Positions 42,992-50,848 of a stretch of DNA of 64,000 bases are shown here, in pieces (position 1 is the stretch's first letter; the number at the start of each line of letters is the position of its first letter). The notes under the pieces are model-generated. The model was not told the origin of the DNA. It made no database searches and worked only from the letters and a program-made list of their open reading frames with translations. This stretch comes from Listeria welshimeri serovar 6b str. SLCC5334 (lineage in GTDB: Bacteria > Bacillota > Bacilli > Lactobacillales > Listeriaceae). A program made the position numbers and the translations under genes. The stretch lies in contig NC_008555.1 of the NCBI RefSeq assembly GCF_000060285.1, positions 2,728,001-2,792,000 on the forward strand, in the 5' to 3' direction.

Positions 42992-43745
42992 GTGCAACCA
43001 CTTCCTTTGCTAATTCTAAATAAACTTCTGCACCTTTCGATTTTGCATCATACAACAAAATCGGTTTTCCATGACTAGGCGCCTCACTTAAACGTACATT
43101 ACGTGGGATAATGGTATTAAATACTTTATTTTGGAAGTATTTTTTCACTTCTTCTATTACTTGTATGCCTAAATTCGTCCTAGCATCTAACATAGTTAGT
43201 AAAACACCTTCTATTTCTAAATCTTCATTAAGATGCTTTTGAACTATTCTTATTGTATTTAATAACTGGCTCAAGCCTTCTAACGCATAATACTCACATT
43301 GAACAGGAATTAAAACAGAATCTGCTGCTGTTAAAGCATTTAAAGTCAACAGACCAAGTGATGGTGGACAATCAATAATCACATAATCATAATCATCACG
43401 AATTGAGTCGATTGCTTTTTTGAGTCTAATTTCACGTGAAATCGCCGGAACTAGCTCTACTTCAGCACCTGCAAGTTGAATTGTTGCCGGAATAACATTT
43501 AGATTATCTAAATCTGTTTTTTGTAACACATCTTGAATGGCCACATCGTCAACCAATACATCATAAATGCAATGTTCGATTTCGCCTTTATTTACACCAA
43601 CACCACTTGATGCGTTTCCTTGTGGGTCAATATCTACTAGTAACACTTTTTTACCTAAAAAAGCTAGGCTAGAGCTTAAATTAACGGATGATGTCGTTTT
43701 ACCAACCCCACCTTTTTGGTTTGCCAGTGCAATCACTTTGCTCAA
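42984..43745 (-). CDS. parA: Chromosome-partitioning ATPase ParA (Soj)
   Basis: This 253-residue protein has the deviant Walker [14 protein letters not shown] (about 11-23), Walker A' and B elements [10 protein letters not shown] (about 38) and [11 protein letters not shown] (about 121). It works with ParB in segregation and in regulating replication initiation through DnaA. A weak parS-like CACGTG core (43430-43441) is inside the gene, and a perfect parS lies about 160 bases upstream of it. Confidence 0.97.
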   Translation of the reverse strand: MSKVIALANQKGGVGKTTSSVNLSSSLAFLGKKVLLVDIDPQGNASSGVGVNKGEIEHCIYDVLVDDVAIQDVLQKTDLDNLNVIPATIQLAGAEVELVPAISREIRLKKAIDSIRDDYDYVIIDCPPSLGLLTLNALTAADSVLIPVQCEYYALEGLSQLLNTIRIVQKHLNEDLEIEGVLLTMLDARTNLGIQVIEEVKKYFQNKVFNTIIPRNVRLSEAPSHGKPILLYDAKSKGAEVYLELAKEVVAHG

Positions 43746-43904
43746 TCTTTTTCACCAACCCTTATTTTGTACCGAAATTACCGGTTCTTTTATCTTCTAT
43801 TCTACCAAAAGATTTTCATTTAGTCTTACAAAAAGTAAAAATAAATTGAAATTCGTGTTTTGAATGCCTAAAAAGGACGGAAATCAGATTTTAAAAAACA
43901 GAAA

Positions 43905-43920
43905 TGTTTCACGTGAAACA
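43905..43920. other. parS site (perfect), upstream of parA
   Basis: Exact TGTTTCACGTGAAACA in the gap between parA and the HigB-HTH-like gene. Confidence 0.95.
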
Positions 43921-43935
43921 ATTTTAAATAAAAAA

Positions 43936-43959
43936 AGCAACCAACCTAAGCTGATTACT
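43936..43959 (-). terminator. Terminator of the HigB-HTH-like gene
   Basis: A seven-pair stem with G-U pairs (AGTAATC/GGTTGCT) followed by TTTTTTT on minus, just after the stop codon. Confidence 0.6.
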
Positions 43960-43968
43960 TTTCTACCA

Positions 43969-44727
43969 TTAATCTACAGAAAATGTGGTCTTAACTCCTA
44001 GAACTGTGCAGACTTTCTGATACATTCTAAGAGTTAAATCTGGGTCCCCTGCTTCTAAACGTCCAATAACAACTGGTGATAAATCAGATTTAAGAGCTAA
44101 ATCTAATTGTGACCATTTCTTTTCCATTCGTTTAGAGAAAATATATTTCCCTAAGCTTGCTGAAAAACTTTCTAAGTAGTGAGCAATACCTTCATTTTCT
44201 AATGCTTTGTTTTTCAATGTTTCAAATTGATAATCCGAGTTACCAATACTTGTTTCTGCTTCGGTTCGACGCAAGAAGAGCCGTTTCGCCTCTTCGCGAT
44301 AGGCGCCCATTTGATCTGTGAATGGATTTTTATCTTTAAAGTACCCCTTAACAAAGCAATAATAGGTTTCATCTCCACTAAATGCAGTGAAGTAAATTAA
44401 ACGACAATTTTTATCTTTAAAATGCGCTTTCATTTCTTGAATCGGTTGGTCAACTGTCGTTTCAATACGATTGGTTTGTAGAGAATAAGCCTGACTTTTA
44501 CCGATAATCAAATGTACATCGGGGAGAATTTGCTTTCCAGTACTTAGTTTTCTTGTTTCTGCTGTTTCTAATTGCAATAGTCCTTGAAATACTAAAGTAG
44601 CCATTAGAGGCTCTTCCACAATTAAGTTTTGTAAAAAATCATACGCTTGGAACTCATTTTGTTCGTCTTTCACAAAAATGATTTTTGCCATTCGTTTCGT
44701 GATTCCACTCTTACTTGAGTGAACCAC
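43969..44727 (-). CDS. Fusion of HigB/Gp49-like toxin domain and Xre-type HTH domain
   Basis: This 252-residue protein has an N-terminal region with a RelE/HigB (Gp49, DUF891)-like pattern: CRLIYFTAFSGDETYYCFVKGYFKDKNPF (about 103-131), followed by a helix with repeated Arg/Lys. The C-terminal 60 residues form an Xre-type HTH (RMEKKWSQLDLALKSDLSPVVIGRLEAG, about 200-227). Separate HigB toxins and HigA antitoxins are normally two proteins, so this looks like a single-chain toxin-antitoxin or a domesticated regulator. The GTG start has AGGAGG close upstream. It lies between parA and noc. Domain assignment is by eye and moderately sure. Confidence 0.6.
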   Translation of the reverse strand: MVHSSKSGITKRMAKIIFVKDEQNEFQAYDFLQNLIVEEPLMATLVFQGLLQLETAETRKLSTGKQILPDVHLIIGKSQAYSLQTNRIETTVDQPIQEMKAHFKDKNCRLIYFTAFSGDETYYCFVKGYFKDKNPFTDQMGAYREEAKRLFLRRTEAETSIGNSDYQFETLKNKALENEGIAHYLESFSASLGKYIFSKRMEKKWSQLDLALKSDLSPVVIGRLEAGDPDLTLRMYQKVCTVLGVKTTFSVD

Positions 44728-44854
44728 TCCCTCCTTTACAACTTTACCTAATTCTATTGTACTTTTTTCTGCTCAAAATTGCACTTATTTTATCTATTTT
44801 ACATAAAAGAAGCACACTCCACTCATATTGAGTTGGCAATCGTTTTAAAAATAA

Positions 44855-44878
44855 AAACCCGTTTCTATTAACGGGTTT
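44855..44878 (-). terminator. Terminator of the noc/membrane-protein unit
   Basis: Stem AAACCCGTT/AACGGGTTT followed by TTATTTTT on minus. Confidence 0.85.
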
Positions 44879-44883
44879 CTTAA

Positions 44884-45183
44884 CTATTTATTAGCTTCTT
44901 TAGCGATTTGATACCACCCATAAATCTTCACTATTGCAAAAAAAGTATAAGCAAATGCAATGATATAGGCACCGTAATTTGTTAGTAAAATGTTGAAGCC
45001 ACTTCCCCAACCAGATTCTTCTGCTACAGCCACAGCTCGCAGATAAGGACTGGTGAAAAAGTAAGTAATATATATTGGATTGAAACTCATGATTGCGCTA
45101 GTAATAGCAATCGCAAGCGACGGTAACACCATAAAAGAGCTGATGATACCTATTGCATGACCAATTATCTTCAAAAACCTCAC
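44884..45183 (-). CDS. Small membrane protein, unrecognised
   Basis: This 99-residue protein has about three hydrophobic segments (roughly 8-30, 40-50 and 70-92), with the motif YLRAVAVAEESGWGSGFN between the second and third. It starts at GTG with AGAGGTG upstream, 12 bases after noc, and probably shares its transcript. No family is recognised; its constant place beside noc could be examined for a link to nucleoid occlusion. Confidence 0.7.
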   Translation of the reverse strand: MRFLKIIGHAIGIISSFMVLPSLAIAITSAIMSFNPIYITYFFTSPYLRAVAVAEESGWGSGFNILLTNYGAYIIAFAYTFFAIVKIYGWYQIAKEANK

Positions 45184-45195
45184 TGCTACACCTCT

Positions 45196-46050
45196 TTATT
45201 TCTTTTTAGGAATTTGAATGGTAATTTGATAAAAATCATCTGTTTCTTCTTCTTTAAAATCTAAGTCCATTCCGTTATCCTTGACCATAGTTACCGACTG
45301 TTTAATCGTGTTCATAGCAATACGTACATCGCGACTAATTGCTTGGCGTTTTGGTTTCGTTTTTTTAGTAGTTGTAGGTTTTTTCACACCTAAAATTTCT
45401 TGAATTCTTGCTTCTGTCTGTTTAACGTTCCAGTGATTTTCTTCTATTTCTGCTAAAAGGTCCACTTGCGTTGCTTCAGTTTCTAGAGCTAATAATGAAC
45501 GAGCATGACGCTCAGAAATTTGTTTATTAAGCACGGCTTGTTGGACAGCTTCTGGTAATTTTAAAAGACGCAATTTGTTCGCGATAGCAGATTGACTTTT
45601 TCCAACACGCTGCGCAAGTGCTTCTTGTGTTACATCTTGCATATCTAATAAGCTCCGATATGCTTTCGCTTCTTCAATTGGGGTTAATTCTTCCCGTTGT
45701 AAGTTTTCAATTAACGCAATCGCAGCTACTTCTTCATCATCTAAATTCTGAATAATTGCTGGGATTTTTTCCAATTCCAAAGAAAGAACTGCACGGAAAC
45801 GACGCTCTCCCGCAATGATTTCATAATAATCCGGCTCCATTTCTCTAACCACTATCGGTTGAATAACACCGTGAATTCGGATAGTACGAGCAAGTTCATC
45901 AATCTTATCTTGATCAAATACTGTCCGTGGTTGGAATTGATTCGGGAAAATTTTATCCATAGGAAGTTCTAGTACACGTTGTACTCCTTCTTCTACTATA
46001 TCATCCATTTGATTCTTCTCTTTTTTTCCAAATAAACGTGAAAAAGGCAT
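45196..46050 (-). CDS. noc: Nucleoid occlusion protein Noc
   Basis: This 284-residue ParB paralogue begins with the membrane-binding amphipathic helix [12 protein letters not shown], the Noc hallmark. It has the CTP-binding motif [11 protein letters not shown] (about 78-88) and the [26 protein letters not shown] (about 138-160). Noc blocks Z-ring assembly over the chromosome by binding Noc sites. Two such sites are seen in this window (20156 and 59228). Confidence 0.95.
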
Positions 46051-46195
46051 CTGGGTCCTTCCTTTCCGGAAAATCTTGGGCGCTTCTGAATATATGCTAC
46101 TATCCGCAAGTCTCTTAAACTATTTTAGCAGAAATGTCAGAGAAAAACACGTTTATTCTTTAGTTTAATAAAAAATCCCCAAAATTACTTACTAA

Positions 46196-46906
46196 TTAAC
46201 TTTTACCTAAATGGTCTTTTTTCATTTCATTAATAAAACGTTTTGTAATTTCTTGAGGTCTAGTTATCGCACCACCTACAACAACTGAATAACAACCTAA
46301 AGCAAGTACTTCTCTCGCTTTTTCAGGTGTATCAATTTTTCCTTCTGCAATAATCGGTGTGGTGGTGCTTTTTAAAACTTCTTTTAAATAAGCAAATTGA
46401 TTATCACTAATATTTTTCCCTGTAGTTGCTTCGGTATATCCATAGAGTGTTGTGCCAATAAAATCAAAACCTAGCGCATCAGCGTATTTTACATCTTCCA
46501 AGCTACTTGTGTCAGCCATTAAAAGAATATTTGGAAATTCTTTTCTCACTGTTTTTATAATTTCATCTAACTTTTCACCATGTGGTCTTAACCTTGTTGT
46601 CGCATCCATAGCCACAATTTGAGCGCCAGATTCACAAATTTCTTTGACTTCTTTATAAGTTGGTGTGATAAACACCTCTGAGCCTTCATATTCATTTTTA
46701 AAAATACCTATTATCGGAACATCAACTTGTTCTTCAATAGCCTTGATATCTTTTGTTGTATTTGCTCGAATTCCAACCGCACCACTCTGAACCGCAGCTA
46801 GAGCCATTTTTGACATGATAAACGAGCTGTGAAGTGGCTCGTTAGATAAGGCCTGACAAGAAACTACTAGCCCGCCTTTTATTTTTTCTTTCACAGAATT
46901 ATTCAT
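46196..46906 (-). CDS. nanE: N-acylglucosamine-6-phosphate 2-epimerase (NanE)
   Basis: This 236-residue TIM-barrel enzyme converts ManNAc-6-P to GlcNAc-6-P in sialic-acid/amino-sugar catabolism. It starts near [20 protein letters not shown] and has the family phrases [34 protein letters not shown] and [16 protein letters not shown] precedes the ATG. No other nan gene is in the window, so it is isolated between noc and rsmG. In EGD-e I recall it at the end of a PTS gene cluster that is missing here. A structured leader lies upstream. Confidence 0.94.
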   Translation of the reverse strand: MNNSVKEKIKGGLVVSCQALSNEPLHSSFIMSKMALAAVQSGAVGIRANTTKDIKAIEEQVDVPIIGIFKNEYEGSEVFITPTYKEVKEICESGAQIVAMDATTRLRPHGEKLDEIIKTVRKEFPNILLMADTSSLEDVKYADALGFDFIGTTLYGYTEATTGKNISDNQFAYLKEVLKSTTTPIIAEGKIDTPEKAREVLALGCYSVVVGGAITRPQEITKRFINEMKKDHLGKS

Positions 46907-46938
46907 AAAAGATCCTCCTTAAGAAATTGTATATTATC

Positions 46939-47015
46939 AAAAGTCCTTTCTGGTATATAGTGATTCCAGAAAGTTTAAAGGATATCTGGAGTTTCTATAG
47001 ATAGAAAGGACTTTT
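46939..47015 (-). promoter_or_regulatory. Structured leader of nanE with competing inverted repeats
   Basis: Perfect 13-bp outer arms (46939-46951 and 47003-47015, AAAAGTCCTTTCT and complement) compete with an inner hairpin CTTTCTGG/CCAGAAAG (46946-46973) and another TTTCTAT/ATAGAAA (46992-47007). The outer fold excludes both inner folds. It may be an attenuator, an operator, or the rsmG terminator. Confidence 0.5.
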
Positions 47016-47021
47016 CATTAT

Positions 47022-47738
47022 TTATTCGATTGGTAATTTGTTTGGTGTTCCAGGTTTTCGTGGGTATTTGTTTGGTGTTTCTTTTGTTTTATTGATGACA
47101 TAGATATTTCGTTCGCTTTCTTCTACTGGTAATAAGAAAGAAAAATGATCAACGACTTTTCCGCCAAATAGTTTAATGGCTTTTTCGGCTATTTGTAGTT
47201 CTTGTTCGGCTTGAGCTGCTTTCATCACTAGGAAAGATCCGCCTTTTTTCACAAGTGGTATGCAAAGCTCGGCTAATACGCTCATTCTTGCTACTGCACG
47301 TGCGGTTACGAGGTCATATTTTTCACGGTGCGCTTTGTTTTGACCAAATGTTTCCGCCCGATCATGATAAAAATGAACATCTGTTAAGCCTAATTTTTCT
47401 GCCAGCGCATCTAAGAAAGTCATACGTTTTTTCAGAGAGTCCACGATACTTACTTTTAAATGTGGAAAACAGATTTTTATTGGAATGCTTGGGAAACCAG
47501 CGCCAGCACCAACATCACAAATGGAATCGAATGAAGTAAAGTCTACATAAAAAGTGGCCGAAATGGAGTCGTAGAAATGCTTTAAATACACTTCTTTTTC
47601 ATCTGTAATAGCTGTTAAATTCATTTTTTCATTCCATTCTACTAACATTTCAAAATAATCATGGAATTGTTTCATTTGCGTGGCACTTAATTCTATTCCT
47701 TTTTCAGCAAGCGCCGTTTTGAATTGTTCTGGATTCAT
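47022..47738 (-). CDS. rsmG: 16S rRNA m7G527 methyltransferase RsmG (GidB)
   Basis: This 238-residue SAM-dependent enzyme methylates G527 of 16S rRNA. The SAM motif is [16 protein letters not shown] (about 70-85), with [15 protein letters not shown] (about 97-111) and VTARAVARM (about 138-146). The tail [20 protein letters not shown] is the typical RsmG C-terminus. In most Firmicutes it directly follows mnmG; here a roughly 3-kb accessory cluster separates them. Confidence 0.96.
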   Translation of the reverse strand: MNPEQFKTALAEKGIELSATQMKQFHDYFEMLVEWNEKMNLTAITDEKEVYLKHFYDSISATFYVDFTSFDSICDVGAGAGFPSIPIKICFPHLKVSIVDSLKKRMTFLDALAEKLGLTDVHFYHDRAETFGQNKAHREKYDLVTARAVARMSVLAELCIPLVKKGGSFLVMKAAQAEQELQIAEKAIKLFGGKVVDHFSFLLPVEESERNIYVINKTKETPNKYPRKPGTPNKLPIE

Positions 47739-47895
47739 GTTTGTTCCTCACTTTATTTTTACGATTGGCCCAGGTTTATGGTGCGGAGAAATTCAGTTTA
47801 TACTTTTAAACAGGCTTATACCGTTGATTTTCTATATTTAAGTTCAAGTATAAATATTTTCTTGCTATTTAGCAAGCTCGTATTGTGTAGATTGT
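47739..47895. other. Gap upstream of rsmG
   Basis: About 157 bases of AT-rich DNA. A small hairpin (CTTGCTATTTAGCAAG) lies near the end of the lipase cluster but has no T-run, so it is not clearly a terminator. I see no further gene. Confidence 0.5.
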
Positions 47896-48171
47896 TTAAC
47901 AATTATCGAGCTTTTGGGCGCTTTCTTTAAAGCTTTCTTTGGCTTTTGTAACCCATTTGCCTTTTGCAGTAGTAGAAAGGCCATCTATATAACTCGAGCA
48001 ATTGCTTTTTATGTCTGCTATTTTATCCCGCTTCATCATTTTTAACATTCGCTTACGATTTTCTGATGTTGTATGACTTTGGCTGGCTACAAACATCCAT
48101 ATAAGGTTTCTTTCTAGATTTTTTCGTGACTCTAATAAATCCGCTCTTAATTTATCTATCATCTTACTCAT
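47896..48171 (-). CDS. Small helical protein, candidate type VII effector partner
   Basis: This 91-residue, mostly helical, basic protein (MIDKLRADLLESRKNLERN at the start) has no signal peptide and no clear WXG motif. It is the last gene of the lipase cluster and overlaps the upstream 121-residue gene by eight bases. By context it may be one of the two small LXG-associated helical proteins that accompany type VII effectors. No family is recognised with confidence. Start at ATG after AAAGGAATGTG. Confidence 0.65.
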   Translation of the reverse strand: MSKMIDKLRADLLESRKNLERNLIWMFVASQSHTTSENRKRMLKMMKRDKIADIKSNCSSYIDGLSTTAKGKWVTKAKESFKESAQKLDNC

Positions 48172-48529
48172 CACATTCCTTTTTCAGCTGATGTAGTTCT
48201 TCTTCATAAGCAGTCACTTGCTTGTTATAAAGGGTTTGATGTTCTTCGTACTCATTTTCTAAGTTTGTTAGCGCGTTTTTTACCGCCCATTCGCCCTCTT
48301 CTTGGATAGAACTGATTAAATGGTTGGCTTTTGGTAAATCTTCTGATGCGTCATAATCTCTTTTTTGATAGATATATCTGATTTGTTCAGAAAGATTTTC
48401 AAGTTCTTGATTAAAACGCCATTTTTCTTGGGATGCATCGTCCATCGCTTCGTCCAATTGTCGTCTTTTTCTATTAAACTCATCGTCCAAATTTTCTAGT
48501 TTTAGCAGTAGCTGTCTTTGTTTATCCAT
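48164..48529 (-). CDS. Coiled-coil small protein (DUF3958-like), candidate effector partner
   Basis: This 121-residue protein is almost entirely charged heptad-type helix (LLKLENLDDEFNRKRRQ, YEEHQTLYNKQVTAYEEE), resembling DUF3958/DUF5082-type partners found beside LXG toxins. It overlaps the lipase gene by eight bases and the next gene by eight, so all three are translationally coupled. Inferred role: binding the C-terminal helical domain of the lipase to present it to the type VII machinery. Confidence 0.65.
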   Translation of the reverse strand: MDKQRQLLLKLENLDDEFNRKRRQLDEAMDDASQEKWRFNQELENLSEQIRYIYQKRDYDASEDLPKANHLISSIQEEGEWAVKNALTNLENEYEEHQTLYNKQVTAYEEELHQLKKECDE

Positions 48530-49793
48530 ACATGCTCCCTATCTGTTTGGCTAATTCTTGGTCGGTTTTCACTTGGCTTTTTATGGCTTCGTTGATTTGT
48601 TCTAATAATTTATCATATTCTTGTTCTATTTTGGTTGCTTCGACTAAGGATTTTTCGCAGTCTTGCACTGTCTCTATCACAATTTTCGATTCTGTTGCGC
48701 TGCCATATGCAAGTGCCGTGAGTATTTCTGATTCAGACAGCTTCGAACCAATGTCCCTTGCATCTGAAAGTGTATCCCGCCACAAGTCTTCGGCATTCTC
48801 AATCGCTTTATCAAACATTTCTTTTAAGTCTTTTATTTCACCTTGGATTGTTTGTTTCATCCCCTGTGTAATTGCTAGTCCTTCTGCTGCATCTAAGAAT
48901 ATTTCTTCCGATGAAGTCAAAGAACCACCACTTTTTGAGAAACTGGTTCGCATGATGTCAATTGCTGCTAATTGTTGAGCTGTTGCATATTTGGCTAGCC
49001 GCAAGCTTCCTTCTTTATCTGTTAGAATGCTTCCGTCTTTGTTGAATTGATAACCACCCCACATATGCTGCTCAACCATACCAGCTTTTGTAGATTCAAT
49101 CTCTATTAAATGACCAATTGTTGGGTCTCCGATACCATAACCGATTGGCACATAATCCTTCCTATCAACGAAATTAAATAGTCTGTCTAAAGCGTTTATT
49201 GCTTTTACGGTGTCTTGTTGTTTTGGTGTTAGATTTGAGTAGATATTGGGCCCTTGGTAGAAGAAACCACCACTAATGCGATTAATATCTTTTTTATCTA
49301 AATCTGCAATAGCATATTGAGCATTCATGGATCCTAGGGAATGACCATAAACATAAACTTGAGCATTTGGGTAGAGTCTCATTGCTTGCTTTAAAGTTTC
49401 TGCGGAGGACTTTAATTGAAACGTTACTGTGGGACCTCCGCCATTTGTAATTTGGATTGCGGTTGGAATATCGTTATCCAGCCAGTCATTCCTTACATCT
49501 TTAAATTCAGGATGCTTCGTGTCCATGATATTGGCCTTAGAAGGAGCTGTTGAACCTTTGTAAAGAATTGTTAGTTCTTTCACTTGGTTTCTTGCACTGA
49601 TGGAAGCTGTGGGTGGTGTGTATTTATCTGTGATGATGTAGGATTGTTCTCCGGTTGATTTGTTGTTGATTTTAGATACGATTCCTATTGACTTCTTACT
49701 TTCTCCAATTTTCACTGGATCTGCCTCATTATAGGAATTATATTGCTGCTTAGCTATATCTAACCTTTGTTTATCAGTATAGTTATTATGCAT
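48522..49793 (-). CDS. Lipase-like protein with C-terminal helical domain, candidate type VII effector
   Basis: This 423-residue protein has an N-terminal alpha/beta-hydrolase domain (about 25-270) with nucleophile motif VYVYGHSLGS (about 145-154), a likely acid in FNFVDRKDYVP (about 210) and a candidate His in EQHMWGGY (about 243). The C-terminal third (about 290-423) is predicted helical with coiled-coil features (CEKSLVEATKIEQEYDKLLEQ). There is no Sec signal peptide. The layout, lipase first and LXG-like helical domain last, is that of the reverse-domain type VII lipase TslA known in Staphylococcus aureus. It has two immunity candidates upstream and two small helical partners downstream. 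No esx genes are in the window. Confidence 0.75.
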   Translation of the reverse strand: MHNNYTDKQRLDIAKQQYNSYNEADPVKIGESKKSIGIVSKINNKSTGEQSYIITDKYTPPTASISARNQVKELTILYKGSTAPSKANIMDTKHPEFKDVRNDWLDNDIPTAIQITNGGGPTVTFQLKSSAETLKQAMRLYPNAQVYVYGHSLGSMNAQYAIADLDKKDINRISGGFFYQGPNIYSNLTPKQQDTVKAINALDRLFNFVDRKDYVPIGYGIGDPTIGHLIEIESTKAGMVEQHMWGGYQFNKDGSILTDKEGSLRLAKYATAQQLAAIDIMRTSFSKSGGSLTSSEEIFLDAAEGLAITQGMKQTIQGEIKDLKEMFDKAIENAEDLWRDTLSDARDIGSKLSESEILTALAYGSATESKIVIETVQDCEKSLVEATKIEQEYDKLLEQINEAIKSQVKTDQELAKQIGSMYG

Positions 49794-49797
49794 TAAA

Positions 49798-50181
49798 TCA
49801 TTTCCCCTCCAGTAGCATCTCTAATTTCGCAGAATTCCCACCACCATCATCAATCATTTTTTTATCATCAGTATTATTCAATGTAAAAAAAACATATAAC
49901 TCTGGATTTTCATTAACATATAGAGTAACGTCTATTCCTCCCATAGGGTTTTGTTTAATACTTTTCTTGTCTATTTCATATGAGTTAATTACACCCTTCC
50001 CAGTTAATGCTTTAGCATCCAAATTTTTCAGTCCATTTTCAAAAACTCGTTTCGCTTCATCACTAAATACTACATTCATCATTTCTTCATTTATTTTCTT
50101 CTCATCCATATAGAATTTCACCCCTAAACCCAAAAAGGTTATTACTGTAATTCCTAGTACTATTATCCACCTCTTTTTCAA
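49798..50181 (-). CDS. DUF1310-like membrane-anchored protein, candidate immunity protein (copy 2)
   Basis: This 127-residue protein has a single N-terminal membrane helix (WIIVLGITVITFLGLGVKF) without a lipobox, then an extracellular domain with NSYEIDKKSIKQNPMGGIDVTLYVN. It is paralogous to the next gene. It starts with TTG after GAGGTGAAGAG and stops four bases before the lipase gene. A surface-anchored protein next to a secreted lipase suggests immunity. Confidence 0.7.
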   Translation of the reverse strand: MKKRWIIVLGITVITFLGLGVKFYMDEKKINEEMMNVVFSDEAKRVFENGLKNLDAKALTGKGVINSYEIDKKSIKQNPMGGIDVTLYVNENPELYVFFTLNNTDDKKMIDDGGGNSAKLEMLLEGK

Positions 50182-50309
50182 CTCTTCACCTCTGTTGTAT
50201 GACTTTTTATTTGTAGGTCTATTTTATCACATGTTAGAAATTTTCACTTTCTCTTTTTTCAATCTTTTAACTTTTGTTTAATTTCTTAGTTAGTATTGGT
50301 TGGACTATC

Positions 50310-50693
50310 TTAACTCCCCTTAAGATTTAATTTCTTTGTAAGTTCCTTAGAGATACTAGCACCCCCACCATCTAATTTGCCATTATATTTTCCCAAAGTA
50401 TAGGTAATATACCACTCTAAATCCTTATTTATAATTAAAGTTACATTGATTCCACCCATTGGACTTCTCTCTATACTTTCTTTGTTAATTTCATATGATT
50501 GAATTATACCTGCTTTCGTGAATGCTTTTGCATCCAAGTTTGTCAGCCTCTTTTCAAAAACTTGTTTCGTTTCTTCACTATAAACAACCTTCCTCATTTC
50601 TTCGTTTAATTTTTCTTCATCCATATAGAATTTTATCCCTAAGCCCAAAATAGTCAATACTGTAATTCCTAGTATTATCCATCTCTTTTTCAA
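50310..50693 (-). CDS. DUF1310-like membrane-anchored protein, candidate immunity protein (copy 1)
   Basis: This is a 127-residue paralogue of the downstream gene, with the same N-terminal anchor (MKKRWIILGITVLTILGLGI), EESKxxF-like spacing and the shared phrase SPMGGINVTL. The start codon is TTG in an identical ribosome-site context, showing a tandem duplication. About 130 bases separate the copies. It is the first gene of the lipase cluster, preceded on minus by a TATAAT-containing region and the mnmG terminator. Confidence 0.7.
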   Translation of the reverse strand: MKKRWIILGITVLTILGLGIKFYMDEEKLNEEMRKVVYSEETKQVFEKRLTNLDAKAFTKAGIIQSYEINKESIERSPMGGINVTLIINKDLEWYITYTLGKYNGKLDGGGASISKELTKKLNLKGS

Positions 50694-50755
50694 CTCTTCA
50701 CCTCTGCTCTATGTATTATATGTAATTCCATTCTACCTTAATTAAAGACAAGAAA

Positions 50756-50824
50756 AAACCACATTATTCAACGAAAACTTCAAACTCAATTGTTAAGTTT
50801 GAAGTTTTCGTGAACATGTGGTTT
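50756..50824 (-). terminator. Long hairpin terminator of mnmG
   Basis: Outer stem AAACCACA/TGTGGTTT and a long inner stem ACGAAAACTTCAAACT/AGTTTGAAGTTTTCGT surround a short loop, with TTTTTTC on minus. It isolates mnmG from the accessory cluster. Confidence 0.85.
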
Positions 50825-50848
50825 TAGTTATTATAGTAATCCGTGTTC

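Noticed and set aside
43430-43441. TTTCACGTGAAA core inside parA
   Set aside because: Only the inner 12 bases fit parS; the four outermost positions differ, so not counted as a site.
48532-48978. Open frame of 148 codons on plus within the lipase locus
   Set aside because: Antisense to the lipase C-terminal domain with no ribosome site; not counted as part of the locus.
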